Shown one piece after another: positions 1 to 9,343 of a stretch of DNA of 64,000 bases. A program made the translations under genes and the position numbers. A model generated the notes under the pieces. The model saw nothing but the letters and a program-made list of their open reading frames with translations. It did not search any database and had not been told where the DNA came from. The stretch is from contig JADBKR010000008.1 of assembly GCA_014896295.1 (NCBI GenBank), forward strand, positions 620,001 through 684,000, read 5' to 3'. Each line of letters begins with the position of its first letter. Positions within the stretch are counted from its first letter, which is position 1. This DNA comes from Limnochordaceae bacterium (GTDB lineage: Bacteria; Bacillota; Limnochordia; Limnochordales; Geochordaceae).

Positions 1-81
1 TCCACGTCCTGTGCTATAGTGGGGAACGGCAACGGACGGTAGGGGGCGAGTTGGGCCTTGGAGCGCGAGGGCCGGCTGGCG

Positions 82-1350
82 ATGACCACGACGGAGGACC
101 TCGACCCGGTGATCGGCGAGGTGGACCCCGAGATCGCGCAGGCCCTTCGCGACGAGTTGCGACGGCAAGAGGATGGCCTGGAGCTCATCGCCTCCGAAAA
201 CTACGCGAGCCCCGCCGTCATGCGGGCCCAGGGTAGCGTGCTCACCAACAAGTACGCGGAGGGGCTGCCGGGGCGGCGCTATTACGGCGGGTGCGAGTTC
301 GTCGACGTGGCCGAGCGGCTGGCCATCGAGCGGGCGAAGGCTCTCTTCGGAGCCGATCACGTCAACGTCCAGCCCCACTCCGGGGCACAGGCCAACGCGG
401 CGGTCTACTTCGCAGCGCTCAAGCCCGGGGACACGGTGCTCGGGATGAGCCTGGCCCACGGCGGGCACCTCACCCACGGGAGCCCCATCAACCTGTCGGG
501 GGCCTGGTTCCGGTTCGTGCATTACGGCGTTTCTCCGCAAACGGAGCGCCTCGACTACGACGAGATCGGCACCCTGGCCCGCCAGCACCGGCCCAAGATG
601 ATCGTGGCCGGCGCGAGCGCCTACCCGAGGGTCATCGACTTCGCGGCGCTGAGGGCCATCGCCGACGAGGTCGGGGCCGTGTTGATGGTCGACATGGCCC
701 ACATCGCCGGGCTGGTGGCGGCGGGGCTGCACCCGAGCCCCATCCCGGTCTCCCAGTACGTCACCACCACCACCCACAAGACCTTGCGGGGGCCGCGAGG
801 TGGGCTCATCTTCTGCCAGGCGGAGTACGCCAAGGCCGTCGACCGGGCGGTCTTCCCCGGCATGCAGGGCGGGCCTCTGATGCACGTCATCGCGGCCAAG
901 GCGGTGGCGCTCAAAGAGGCGCTGGCGCCGGAGTTCAAGGCATACCAGCGTCAGGTCGTGGCCAACGCGGCGGCGCTGGCGGACGCGTTGATGGAGCGGG
1001 GGTACCGGTTGGTCTCGGGCGGGACGGACAACCACCTGATGCTGGTCGACGTGCAGCGCTCTCGAGGCCTCACGGGCAAGGATGCCGAGCGGCTGCTGGA
1101 GGAGGCCGGCCTTACCGTCAACAAGAACGCCATACCGTTCGATCCGCAGCCGCCGGCGGTAGCGAGCGGGATCCGCATCGGCACGCCGGCGGTCACGACG
1201 AGAGGCCTCAGGCAAGCCGAGATGGCGCAGATCGCGGTCTGGATCGACGAGGTCTTGAGCCATCCCGGCGACGAGGCGGTGCGCAGGCGGGTTCGCGGCG
1301 AGGTGCGCGAGCTTTGCCGGGCGTTTCCGGTGTACCGCAGCGGGTTGTAG
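82..1350 (+). CDS. glyA: Serine hydroxymethyltransferase
   Basis: PLP enzyme that interconverts serine and glycine while charging tetrahydrofolate with a one-carbon unit; cytosolic. The protein is about 422 aa, the usual length. The PLP-binding motif [14 protein letters not shown] is intact, with the Schiff-base lysine near residue 233, and the N-terminal [13 protein letters not shown] segment is diagnostic. I chose the ATG preceded by GCGAGGG ten bases upstream; an in-frame TTG at 58 with AGGGGG upstream would add eight residues. A TATAGT at 15-20 could be its -10 box. The gene stands alone and is closed by a terminator. It lies upstream of serS and two tRNA-Ser genes, so serine-related functions are grouped here. 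Confidence 0.96.
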   Translation: MTTTEDLDPVIGEVDPEIAQALRDELRRQEDGLELIASENYASPAVMRAQGSVLTNKYAEGLPGRRYYGGCEFVDVAERLAIERAKALFGADHVNVQPHSGAQANAAVYFAALKPGDTVLGMSLAHGGHLTHGSPINLSGAWFRFVHYGVSPQTERLDYDEIGTLARQHRPKMIVAGASAYPRVIDFAALRAIADEVGAVLMVDMAHIAGLVAAGLHPSPIPVSQYVTTTTHKTLRGPRGGLIFCQAEYAKAVDRAVFPGMQGGPLMHVIAAKAVALKEALAPEFKAYQRQVVANAAALADALMERGYRLVSGGTDNHLMLVDVQRSRGLTGKDAERLLEEAGLTVNKNAIPFDPQPPAVASGIRIGTPAVTTRGLRQAEMAQIAVWIDEVLSHPGDEAVRRRVRGEVRELCRAFPVYRSGL

Positions 1351-1403
1351 CGGGAGAAGCGGTGGTGGGGTCAGGAGCACGCGGGGTAAGGCCAACGACG
1401 GGA

Positions 1404-1427
1404 GGGCGCAGGAGGGCGCCCCTTTTT
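1404..1427 (+). terminator. Rho-independent terminator after glyA
   Basis: The arms GGGCGC (1404-1409) and GCGCCC (1416-1421) enclose a six-base loop and are followed by a T5 run at 1423-1427. It separates glyA from the Rex-controlled por operon that starts just downstream. Confidence 0.75.
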
Positions 1428-1437
1428 ATGGGAAGCT

Positions 1438-1455
1438 TTGTGAACGGTTTCACAA
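1438..1455. promoter_or_regulatory. Rex (NADH/NAD+ sensor) operator
   Basis: The 18-bp site reads TTGTGAA-CGGT-TTCACAA, a perfect match to both half-sites of the Firmicutes Rex operator. A TATAAA at 1467-1472 is a plausible -10 box, so the site would overlap the -35 region and block polymerase when Rex is bound. The next genes encode pyruvate:ferredoxin oxidoreductase. Rex releases DNA at high NADH, so the operon would be derepressed in the reduced state. The rex gene itself is not in the window. Confidence 0.8.
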
Positions 1456-1573
1456 TGTAGCAACAGTATAAACCCGAGCCCGATGGCGGCATGGGGAGCC
1501 GGTACCCGCGAGGAGCGGAGCCCGGCAGGGCTGCTACCGTCCGGGATCGGTACGGGGAGGAGTTGGCTGGTAG

Positions 1574-2149
1574 ATGCTCGAGATCCGCTGGCACGGCCGG
1601 GGCGGGCAGGGTGCCAAGACGGCCGCCTTCCTGCTGGGGGAGGCGCTGGCCACCACCGGCAAGTACGTGCAGGCCTTTCCGGAGTACGGGCCGGAGCGGA
1701 CCGGTGCGCCGGTGGTCGCTTACGACCGGGTGTCGGACGAGCCCATCCGGGTTCACTCGCCGGTTACCACCCCGCGCTACGTCGTGGTGCTGGACCTGAC
1801 GCTGGCCGCAGCCGTCGACCTGGCGGCAGGGGTGCCGGACGACGGGATGATCCTGGTCAACACCGGCAAGGCGCCGGACGAGGTGCGCCGCACGCTCAAG
1901 CTGGACGGGCGCCCCATCCGGGTGCTGACCGTGGATGCCCACCGCATCTCGCTCCAGACCCTCAAACGCTCCATTCCCAACACGCCCATGCTGGGCGCGC
2001 TGGTGAAGGCGGCCGAGTTGCTTCCCAGGGAGCAGTTCATGCAGGCGATGCGGGACAACCTCAGCCACAAATTCCACGGGCGGCCGCACCTGGTGGAGGC
2101 CAACATGGCCGCCATCGAGCAGGCCTACGAGGAGGTTGCAGCACGATGA
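1574..2149 (+). CDS. porC: Pyruvate:ferredoxin oxidoreductase, gamma subunit
   Basis: Gamma subunit of the heterotetrameric 2-oxoacid:ferredoxin oxidoreductase, which oxidises pyruvate and CoA to acetyl-CoA, CO2 and reduced ferredoxin in the cytosol. The 191-aa protein begins with the family signature EIRWHGRGGQG near the N terminus and has the FPEYGPERTGAPV segment typical of this subunit. GGAGGAG lies about eleven bases before the ATG. It is the first gene of a porC-porD-porA-porB operon behind the Rex site, and its stop overlaps the porD start as ATGA. The subunit order favours the pyruvate-type enzyme over the 2-ketoisovalerate type, but substrate cannot be fixed from this subunit alone. 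Confidence 0.93.
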   Translation: MLEIRWHGRGGQGAKTAAFLLGEALATTGKYVQAFPEYGPERTGAPVVAYDRVSDEPIRVHSPVTTPRYVVVLDLTLAAAVDLAAGVPDDGMILVNTGKAPDEVRRTLKLDGRPIRVLTVDAHRISLQTLKRSIPNTPMLGALVKAAELLPREQFMQAMRDNLSHKFHGRPHLVEANMAAIEQAYEEVAAR

Positions 2150-2484
2150 GCGTCGTGAAAAAGACGATGCCTGCCGAGAAGGAGGCGAGCGTCACCCTGC
2201 CCTGGACCCGGATGGCGGAGGGAGGATTGGTGCCGCGCGGCGGCACGGCCGCCTCCGTACGTACCGGCGCGTGGCGGACCGGCCAGATGCCCGTCCTCGA
2301 CCTCGAGGCCTGCATCCACTGCCTGCGCTGCTGGATCTGGTGCCCGGACAGCGCCGTCCTGCTCGATGGCGAGAAGGTTTCCGGGATCGACTACGACCAC
2401 TGCAAGGGCTGCGGCATCTGTGCCCAGGTCTGCCCGCCCAAGGTGCACGCCATCCAGATGGTTGCTGAGGAGGTCGAGGGCTGA
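2146..2484 (+). CDS. porD: Pyruvate:ferredoxin oxidoreductase, delta (ferredoxin-like) subunit
   Basis: Small electron-transfer subunit of 112 aa carrying two [4Fe-4S] clusters. The cluster motifs are C56-C59-C62-C66 (CIHCLRCWIWCP) and C86-C89-C92-C96 (CKGCGICAQVCP). The first ~45 residues form a basic extension without cysteines, as in other PorD proteins. It moves electrons from the TPP site in PorB to external ferredoxin. The start overlaps the porC stop by four bases (ATGA), and porA begins two bases after its stop, so translation is likely coupled throughout. Confidence 0.93.
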   Translation: MSVVKKTMPAEKEASVTLPWTRMAEGGLVPRGGTAASVRTGAWRTGQMPVLDLEACIHCLRCWIWCPDSAVLLDGEKVSGIDYDHCKGCGICAQVCPPKVHAIQMVAEEVEG

Positions 2485-2485
2485 C

Positions 2486-3775
2486 ATGGGCGATTCCACT
2501 CACGTGCCGGCCGGGAGGCGCCGTACGACGATGACGGGCGCCGAGGCGACGGCCGAGGCGATGCGGCAGATCCACCCCGACGTGGTGGCGGCCTATCCCA
2601 TCACTCCCCAGACCGACATCGTGATGCGCTTCGCGCGCTTCGTCTCCGACGGGGTCGTGCAGACCGAGTTCGTGCCGGTCGAGAGCGAGCATTCGGCCAT
2701 CAGTGCCGTGCTGGGCGCGTCGGCGGCAGGCGCCCGGGCGATGACCGCGACGTCCGGCCCGGGGTTTGCCCTCATGCACGAGATCCTGTACGTGGTGGCG
2801 GGGTACCGGCTGCCCGTGGTGATGCCCGTGGCCAACCGGGCGCTCTCGGGCCCCATCAACATCCACGGCGACCACAGCGACACCATGGGGTCGCGGGATG
2901 CGGGCTGGATCCAGATCTTTTCCGAAAACGCCCAGGAGGCGTATGACAACCTCATCCAGGCCGTCCGGATCGCCGAGCACCCGTCGGTCCGGCTTCCCGT
3001 GATGGTCACGCAGGACGGCTTCATCATCACGCACGGGATGGAGATCGTCGAGACGCTCGCGGACGAGGAGGTCCGGCAGTTCGTCGGCACCTACGAGCCG
3101 GAGCGCTCCCTGCTCGACGTCGACCACCCGATGACCGTGGGCGCCCTGGCCCTGCAAAACAGCTACTTCGAGCTCAAGCGGCAGCTGGCAGAGGCGATGG
3201 CCGCCTCCCGGCGGATCATCGCGGACGTGGGAGAGGCCTTCGGGCGGTTGAGCGGGCGTTACTACGGCCTGACCGAGAGCTACCGGATGGAGGACGCCGA
3301 GCTCGCGATCCTGGCCCTGGGCTCGACGGCCGGCACGGCCAAGGTCGTCGTCGACGAGCTGCGCGCCAGGGGCCAGAAGGTGGGGCTCGTGAAGGTACGG
3401 GTCTTCCGGCCGTTCCCTGCGGCACACCTGCGGGATCTGCTTCGCCACGTGCGGGCGCTCGCGGTCCTGGATCGTTCCGACGGGTACGCCGGCATGGGCG
3501 GGCCGGTCTTCGCCGAGGTCAAGGCGGCGTTGTACGGGTTACCCCAGGGGCCGGTGATCACCAACTACGTCTACGGGTTGGGCGGCCGCGACATCACCCC
3601 GGAAATGATCGAGTCGGTTTACGCCGACCTGGGCGAACTGGCGCGCCGGGCGTCGAAGGAGCCCGAGCGGGTCGTCGCCGAAGCGGCTCTGACGCCGCAC
3701 TACCTGGGAGTGCGCGAGCCGGACGGCGCCCTCATCAGCGCGCTGGGCGCCCTGCAGCTAAACGGTGAGAGGTGA
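2486..3775 (+). CDS. porA: Pyruvate:ferredoxin oxidoreductase, alpha subunit
   Basis: Alpha subunit of about 429 aa holding the pyrimidine-binding part of the TPP site and the CoA-interacting domain. The N-terminal domain shows the family segments TGAEATAEAM, AAYPITPQT and TATSGPGFALM. A transketolase-C-like domain follows after about residue 250. An in-frame extension upstream exists, but the ATG at 2486 sits one base after the porD stop and has GAGGAGGTCGAGG upstream, so I use it. The region around GPINIHGDHSDTM matches pyruvate-type PorA. It works with PorB, PorC and PorD. Confidence 0.93.
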   Translation: MGDSTHVPAGRRRTTMTGAEATAEAMRQIHPDVVAAYPITPQTDIVMRFARFVSDGVVQTEFVPVESEHSAISAVLGASAAGARAMTATSGPGFALMHEILYVVAGYRLPVVMPVANRALSGPINIHGDHSDTMGSRDAGWIQIFSENAQEAYDNLIQAVRIAEHPSVRLPVMVTQDGFIITHGMEIVETLADEEVRQFVGTYEPERSLLDVDHPMTVGALALQNSYFELKRQLAEAMAASRRIIADVGEAFGRLSGRYYGLTESYRMEDAELAILALGSTAGTAKVVVDELRARGQKVGLVKVRVFRPFPAAHLRDLLRHVRALAVLDRSDGYAGMGGPVFAEVKAALYGLPQGPVITNYVYGLGGRDITPEMIESVYADLGELARRASKEPERVVAEAALTPHYLGVREPDGALISALGALQLNGER

Positions 3776-3784
3776 GATCGAAAG

Positions 3785-4708
3785 ATGCCCACGCTCAAGC
3801 AACTGGCGCGCCGGCCCAACCCGCTCACGGGGGGTCATAGCGCGTGCGCGGGCTGTGGCTTCCCACAGGCAATCCGGCTGGTGCTGATGTCCATCGAGGA
3901 ACCGGTGGTGGTCGCAGGCGCCACGGGATGCATGGAAGTCACCACGACCACGTATCCCAACACTGCGTGGAACGTCCCGTTCATCCACAACGCGTTCGAG
4001 AACGCCGCGGCGACCATCTCCGGCGTGGAAGCGGCTTACAAGGCTTTGGTGCGCCGGGGCAAGATCGACAAGCCGATCCGCTTTGTCGCCTTCGGCGGGG
4101 ACGGCGGGACCTACGACATCGGGCTGCAGGCGCTCTCGGGAGCGGCCGAGCGCGGCCACCGCTTCTTGTACGTGTGCTACGACAACCAGGCGTACATGAA
4201 CACCGGGATCCAGCGCTCGGGCGCCACGCCCTTCGGTGCCTCCACCACGACCACCCCGGCCGGCGAGGTGGTCCCCGGCAAGCAGCAGCGGCGCAAGGAC
4301 ATGGCGGCCATCATGGCGGCGCACAACATTCCCTATGTTGCCCAGACCACCATCGCGCACTGGCAGGACCTCACCCGCAAGGTGCAGCGGGCGATGCAGG
4401 TGGACGGCCCCGCTTACCTCAACGTGCTGGCACCTTGCCGCTTGGGGTGGGGCACCGATCCGGCGATGACCATCCATCTGTGCGAGCTGGCCGCCGATAC
4501 ATGTGCCTGGCCGCTCTTCGAGGTGGACCATGGCAAGTGGAAGGTCACGTACACGCCGAAAACCAAGCTGCCCATCGAGGAGTACCTGAAGCCGCAAGAG
4601 CGGTTCCGCCACGTCTTCCAGGATTCTACGGGAGGGCTGTTGGCGGCGATCCAAAAAGACGTCGACGAGCAGTGGCAAGCCCTGCTGGCCAGGGCCGGCC
4701 AGACTTGA
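3785..4708 (+). CDS. porB: Pyruvate:ferredoxin oxidoreductase, beta subunit
   Basis: TPP- and [4Fe-4S]-binding catalytic subunit of 307 aa. Cluster cysteines are visible at C21 and C24 (ACAGCG) and in the GATGCMEV motif about 30 residues further on. The GGDGGTYDIG motif near residue 105 binds TPP-Mg. The sequence around NTAWNVPFIHNAFENAA is characteristic of pyruvate synthase beta chains, which is why I call pyruvate rather than a branched-chain oxoacid. It is the last gene of the operon and is followed by two strong GC-rich hairpins. Confidence 0.94.
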   Translation: MPTLKQLARRPNPLTGGHSACAGCGFPQAIRLVLMSIEEPVVVAGATGCMEVTTTTYPNTAWNVPFIHNAFENAAATISGVEAAYKALVRRGKIDKPIRFVAFGGDGGTYDIGLQALSGAAERGHRFLYVCYDNQAYMNTGIQRSGATPFGASTTTTPAGEVVPGKQQRRKDMAAIMAAHNIPYVAQTTIAHWQDLTRKVQRAMQVDGPAYLNVLAPCRLGWGTDPAMTIHLCELAADTCAWPLFEVDHGKWKVTYTPKTKLPIEEYLKPQERFRHVFQDSTGGLLAAIQKDVDEQWQALLARAGQT

Positions 4709-4713
4709 GGTGG

Positions 4714-4798
4714 CCGGGCGTGGCCGGAGGTGCGCCGGCCACGCCCGGGGCGCAACTCGCGAGGACAACCGGGCCGGGCGCGATCGTCCGGCCCGGTT
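4714..4798 (+). terminator. Two tandem GC-rich hairpins after porB
   Basis: The first hairpin pairs CCGGGCGTGGCCGG (4714-4727) with CCGGCCACGCCCGG (4735-4748), 14 perfect pairs. The second pairs AACCGGGCCGG (4767-4777) with CCGGCCCGGTT (4788-4798), 11 perfect pairs. Neither has a T run, so they may be Rho-type pause sites or mRNA 3'-end stabilisers. Confidence 0.5.
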
Positions 4799-4907
4799 GC
4801 TGCCGGGAAGCCGGCTGGTCTCCTTGAAGCGGTGCCGGCGAAGCGGTAAGATCGGCGCCGCCATCCGGCACGGGTGGCCCGGAGGGTGCAGGGAGGGTGG
4901 GCGGGTC

Positions 4908-6342
4908 GTGAAGCTGCCTCGGCCTCGGTGGCCGACCTACGGCGGGGGCCACCGGCTGAGACGCTCCCTTTTGTTTGCCAGCTACGAGGGGACGCTGGCG
5001 GCTGCCAGCGACAACTTCGGGCTTCCGTTCCTTCCTCTGTTCGCGGTGGCCATGGGCGCGTCGCCCCTACAGGTGAGCCTGGTCACGGCGATCCCCAACT
5101 TCGTGGCCAACGCCCTGCAGCTGCCGTTCGGGCGCCTGGCGGAGCGCACCGGGCAACGTAAGCGGTTGTGGCTGTTGGGAAACGGCGTGGTGCGCTTCGT
5201 GTGGGTGCCCATGGCGGCGTTGCCGTGGCTGGTGCGGGATCGCCGGCTGCTGATCATGGCCCTGCTCGCGCTGACCGCCGTGCGCGGCTGGCCGCTGCCG
5301 CGGCGTTGCCCGCCTGGACCGCGTTGATGGCGGATCTGACGCGGCGCCAGTGGCGGGGGCACTACTTCGCCATCCGCAACATCCTGGCCAACCTGGTGGC
5401 ACTGGCGGCCACGGTGGCGGGAGGCTGGCTCATCGGCCGCCTGGGGTATCCCGCCGGGTACGCGGCGGTGTTCGGGGCGGCGTGGCTGGTCGGCGTCTTC
5501 TCGCTGCTCGTCATCCTGCCCGTGCACGACCCCTCGAGGGCGGGGCGCGCGGCCGCCCGGCAGCCGCGAGCGGAGGCGGCCGGGGCCTTGCCCCCGGCAG
5601 TGCCTTCCATGCCCCTGGAAACCGGCGGCGTTCGCCGGCCTCTGTTTCCCTCGGACCTGCTGGCCGGCGGCCGCGGCGCTGGCGGTCGGAGGCCCCCGGG
5701 TTCTTCGAGTGGGCCGTGACGGCGTTCATCTGGAACGCGGCCGTCAACCTTCCCATGGCGCTGTTCCCCATCTACTTCACCAACGACCTTCACGGCAGCG
5801 CCAGCTTGTGGGGGATTTCCAACGGGGTCACCTTCCTCATGACGGTGCTGGGCCAGCGGTACTGGGGGCGGCTGTGCGACACGACCGGGCAGCGGCCCGT
5901 CATGGTCTGGTCCGGGCTCTGGGCCGCGTTGTTGCCGCTGTGGTGGGCGATCATCCCGTCTCCCGAGTGGGTCGTCGCCATCAACGTGGTGGGCGGGTTT
6001 GGGTGGGCAGGCTTTAACCTGGCCGCCTTCAACCTCCTGCTGGAGGTGACGCCGGACAACCGCCGGCCTTCCTACGTGGCCGTCTTCAATCTCGGGGTGG
6101 GCATCGCCTCGTCGGTGGCCCCCATCCTGGGCGCCTGGGTGGCGGAGGCTATCGGCATTCCGGCGGTCATGGTCGCCTCGGGGGTGCTGCGGCTCGCCTC
6201 GCTGCTGCTGTTCTCCCGGTGGGGCGGGGTGCCGGTGCGATGGATTCCGCTGCCCAAGAGCTCTTCGACGGTTGCCCGGTGGACGCAGCGGCCGGCCGGC
6301 TGGCGGCCGTCGCCCAGGGCCCGCCGCTCGCAGGCTCCGTGA
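4908..6342 (+). pseudogene. MFS-family transporter, broken by two frameshifts
   Basis: A major-facilitator membrane transporter of unknown substrate whose reading passes through three frames. Frame one starts at a GTG with GGGAGGG upstream and carries the first helices (GLPFLPLFAVAMGASPLQV, then the loop GRLAERTGQRKR). The frame changes near 5285 and continues with LPAWTALMADLTRRQWRGHY and two helices. It changes again near 5590-5690 and continues from EAPGFFEWAVTAF to the C terminus. Both shifts behave like one-base losses. The summed length of about 478 codons suits a 12-helix MFS protein. It may be a true pseudogene or an intact gene with sequence errors; two shifts in one gene leave this open. 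Confidence 0.7.
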
Positions 6343-6467
6343 GCGGCCGCCGTGGACAGGCCCCCGGATCTCGGTGGTAGACTGGGAAACGAAGCACGGA
6401 CGGCCCCGCCGGCGGGTGCAGGCGGTACGGCCGGCGAGGGTAGCCCGAGGTGCGAGGTGCAGCTTTC

Positions 6468-7754
6468 GTGCTGGATCTGAAATGGGTACGGGCCAACCCG
6501 GACCGGGTGCGGGAGTCGCTGCAAAGGCGTGGGGCGGATGAGGGGCTCCTCGATCAGCTGCTGGCCCTCGACGAGCAGTGGCGTTCGTCGCTGGTGGAGC
6601 TCGAGGCGCTGCGAGCGAGAAGGCGCCAGGAGTCCGAGGAGGTCGGGCGGCTGAAGCGCGAAGGACGCAACGCCGAGGCCGACGAGAAGGCGGCCGGCGT
6701 GCGCCAGCTGGGAGAGCGGCTGGATGCGCTCGAGGAGCAGACCCGCCGCCTGGACGAGCAGGTCCAGCAGCTCCTGCTGACGATACCCAACGTCCCCCAC
6801 GAGTCGGTGCCGATTGGCCGCAGCGAGGACGACAACGTGGAGGTACGGCGGTGGGGCGAGGTCCGGGAGTTTGGCTTCGAGCCGAGGCCGCACTGGGAGC
6901 TCGGCGCGCAGCTCGACATCCTGGACGGCCAGCGGGCAGCCAAAGTGACCGGGGCCCGCTTCTGGTTTCTCAAGGGGTTGGGAGCCAGGCTCAACCGGGC
7001 GCTCGTCGACTTCATGATCGACGTCCACACGCGAGAGCATGGCTACGTCGAGCTCTACCCGCCCTACCTGGTCAACCGCGACAGCGCCGTGGGCACCGGA
7101 CAGCTGCCGAAGTTCGCGGAGGACATGTTCAAGGTGGAGGGGCTCGACTATTTCCTGATTCCGACGGCCGAGGTGCCCGTGACCAACTACCATCGGGACG
7201 AGGTGCTGGACGCGCGGCAACTGCCCATCAAGTACGTGGCGTACTCGGCGTGCTTTCGTAGCGAGGCCGGCGCGGCGGGGCGGGACACGCGGGGGCTCAT
7301 CCGGGTCCACCAGTTCGACAAGGTCGAGCTCGTGAAATTCGTGCTGCCCGAGACCTCCTACGACGAACTGGAGTCGCTGGTCGAGGACGCCACCGACATC
7401 CTGCGGCGCCTCGAGCTTCCGTACCGGGTCGTGCAAATGTGCACGGCCGACGTGGGCTTCGCGGCCGCGAAGAAGTACGACCCGGAGGTCTGGATGCCGA
7501 GCTACGGCCGTTACGTCGAGATCTCGTCGTGCAGCAACTTCGAGGCGTTCCAGGCGAGGCGGGCCAACATCCGTTTCCGGCGGGAGCCGGGGGCGCGGCC
7601 CGAGTTCGTGCACACGCTCAACGGGTCGGGCCTCGCGGTGGGGCGGACGGTGGCGGCCATCCTGGAGAACTACCAGAACGAGGACGGCACCGTCACCGTG
7701 CCCGACGCGCTGCGGCCGTACATGGGCGGCATCCGGCGGATTCCGCCGGAGTGA
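6468..7754 (+). CDS. serS: Seryl-tRNA synthetase
   Basis: Class II aminoacyl-tRNA synthetase that charges tRNA-Ser (and tRNA-Sec where present). The 428-aa protein has the long antiparallel coiled-coil arm near residues 30-100, motif 2 ([21 protein letters not shown]) around residue 260, and motif 3 with [19 protein letters not shown] near the C terminus. SerRS proteins normally begin with M-LDLK, so I start at the GTG at 6468, nine bases after GAGGTG, rather than at the earlier in-frame GTG. No T-box leader is visible in the ~125 bases upstream. A tRNA-Ser gene follows 330 bases downstream. Confidence 0.96.
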   Translation: MLDLKWVRANPDRVRESLQRRGADEGLLDQLLALDEQWRSSLVELEALRARRRQESEEVGRLKREGRNAEADEKAAGVRQLGERLDALEEQTRRLDEQVQQLLLTIPNVPHESVPIGRSEDDNVEVRRWGEVREFGFEPRPHWELGAQLDILDGQRAAKVTGARFWFLKGLGARLNRALVDFMIDVHTREHGYVELYPPYLVNRDSAVGTGQLPKFAEDMFKVEGLDYFLIPTAEVPVTNYHRDEVLDARQLPIKYVAYSACFRSEAGAAGRDTRGLIRVHQFDKVELVKFVLPETSYDELESLVEDATDILRRLELPYRVVQMCTADVGFAAAKKYDPEVWMPSYGRYVEISSCSNFEAFQARRANIRFRREPGARPEFVHTLNGSGLAVGRTVAAILENYQNEDGTVTVPDALRPYMGGIRRIPPE

Positions 7755-7962
7755 GTCGTAGCGGCCGTTCTGCTCGCTCTCTCTCGACTTCGCAGGCCTG
7801 ACCTCCCGTCGAGGCGGTGCGTCGCCGCTTGCTGCCCAAATGCCAGTTCGCTATGCTGTAGGCGAACGGGTGTTTGGATGGGGGCGTCGCGATGCGGGCT
7901 GTCATGCCGCGAACCTGCGCCGGTAACTCTCGGCGCGGCCTCTGACCAGGACGTATGTTTGG

Positions 7963-7992
7963 TTGACATGCCGAAAACCCCAGTGCTAGACT
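7963..7992 (+). promoter_or_regulatory. Promoter for tRNA-Ser(GCU)
   Basis: A perfect -35 TTGACA (7963-7968), an 18-base spacer and a -10 TAGACT (7987-7992) predict transcription from about 8000, giving an ~85-base leader before the tRNA. The leader has a GCCCCA/TGGGGC hairpin. The rest of 7755-8086 holds no gene. Confidence 0.65.
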
Positions 7993-8086
7993 AACGCCGT
8001 CCGCGCAAGGCCCGCACCATGCAAGCCTGAAAGCCCCACCAAGCTGGGGCCGGCCACGTACAGGAAATCGGGGCTGGCAAAATGTG

Positions 8087-8179
8087 GGAGCGGTCGCCTA
8101 GGGGTCTAGGGCGGCGGTTTGCTAAACCGCTGGGCGCCCAAAAGGCGCCTCGAGGGTTCAAATCCCTCCCGCTCCGCCA
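8087..8179 (+). tRNA. tRNA-Ser(GCU)
   Basis: A 93-nt class II tRNA with a long variable arm. The acceptor GGAGCGG pairs with CCGCTCC, the anticodon stem GCGGT/ACCGC closes the loop TTGCTAA (anticodon GCT), the T-arm is GAGGG-TTCAAAT-CCCTC, and CCA is encoded. It is followed by a T-rich stretch that may end transcription. It decodes AGC/AGU codons and lies downstream of serS. Confidence 0.95.
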
Positions 8180-8256
8180 TTCTTTTTATTGCTCCTGTTT
8201 TCGCGGTGGTGTGTTTCCCGCAGCGCCGACGGCCAGACGGATTGGCCTGGCCTCTG

Positions 8257-8765
8257 TCACCGTCCCACCGCCAGCCGCTCCGCCAGGATGGGCGGGAGCC
8301 CCGCCGCCAGGATGGCCTGCTGGGTAACCTGCACCGGGTAGCCGATCCGCCTCACGATGAGCTTCCTGGCGTCTCCATCCAGCAGCACGTATCCCGCCTG
8401 GGGGTACCCGTCTCTCGGCTGCCCGACGCTGCCGGGGTTTGCAGCAGGACCTCGGCGCTCTCGAAGAAGGGCCGATACCCGGCCCGCGTGTAGATCCCCA
8501 TCAGGTGCGTATGCCCCACCAGGCAGACGTCCCACCCGGGGTCCTGCTCCCGCAGGATTTGCGCCGCCACATCCCCGCTGATGTACTCCGTCACGGGGTG
8601 CCTGGGCGTCCCGTGCACCAGCAAGACCCGCAGGCTACCGACCTGCATCAGGTGCGTGTGCCGCCGTGCCCCCAGCCGCAGCCGCATGTCCGTGCTCAAC
8701 CGCCCCAGCGTCCACTCCACGGCTTCCCGAGCCCACGGGTTGAACCACTCGAGCGCGATCGCCCA
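8257..8765 (-). pseudogene. Truncated, frameshifted copy of metallophosphoesterase
   Basis: A decayed duplicate of the phosphoesterase at 9344-10082. Homology starts at EWFNPWAREAVEWT near 8760 and runs through [15 protein letters not shown] and [19 protein letters not shown] frameshift near 8440-8460 follows, then [24 protein letters not shown] and a C terminus ending [13 protein letters not shown]. The N-terminal metal-binding part (DVHAN, GDTVGYGP, GNHD) is absent, and the sequence upstream is unrelated. Without these ligands it cannot be a working enzyme. Confidence 0.8.
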
Positions 8766-9343
8766 AATGTGGGGCACTCGCGTTCTGGGCCAATAGGCCG
8801 ATTGACGAAGGCGAAGCCGCGAAGTCAACGAGAGGTGAAGCAGGAGAGTGCCGGGGAGCAGAGCAGACGCTTCCCGGCACCTGCGTCACCTGACTGCGAC
8901 CGAAGGGGCGCGATGAAGTGCGAAACCGGGCTTTCGGCACCGCCTTCGCACTCAGCGGGACAGGCGTCAACATCTTGCCCCTGCTCATTGACACCCAGCT
9001 TTCGGAAGTGAGTGCGAACATAGCACAGGCCGACGTCCTCGCCGTGATCCTGACGCTCACCACAAGTCTTGTCGTGTTGGTGTACTCGTCTTGCCTGGCG
9101 GTGGGCGGCCTACCCTACCTGGGCTGCGGATTGTTCAAATGAGAGGCCCCGTCCCTTCCAACGTCTCGGCACCCTCGCCGGTTTGCGAATCCAACGGATA
9201 GCGGCCGGGTCGAGAACGGTGGCGACGAGGAGCTCCGAGGTGCTGCCCGGCGTCACGGTGCCCTTTGCGACGAAGCATCGCTGATCGCCAGGTCTGAAGG
9301 CTGCCATCACCGGTGTGCTGCCCACGCGCCGCCCGAGTGAGCG
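8766..9343. other. Gene-poor stretch between the two phosphoesterase copies
   Basis: No protein family is recognisable here. A 74-codon frame on the + strand (8918-9142, GTG start) has hydrophobic stretches (LPLLIDTQL, VLAVILTLTTSLVVLVY) and might be a fragment of a membrane protein, but it lacks a clear ribosome binding site. An inverted repeat, GTGCGAA (8918-8924) with TTCGCAC (8945-8951), lies at the same place. The base composition is less GC-rich than the neighbours. It is probably debris from the duplication or from an insertion. Confidence 0.35.

Noticed and set aside
6343-6467. T-box leader before serS
   Set aside because: No conserved T-box bulge sequence or specifier hairpin followed by a terminator was found.
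7993-8086. Small structured RNA (SRP-like) upstream of tRNA-Ser
   Set aside because: Only a simple GCCCCA/TGGGGC hairpin is present; the conserved SRP core sequence is missing, so it is probably just the tRNA leader.
8918-9142. 74-codon hydrophobic frame as a real membrane protein gene
   Set aside because: No ribosome site, no family resemblance and location in duplicated debris; kept only as a note.
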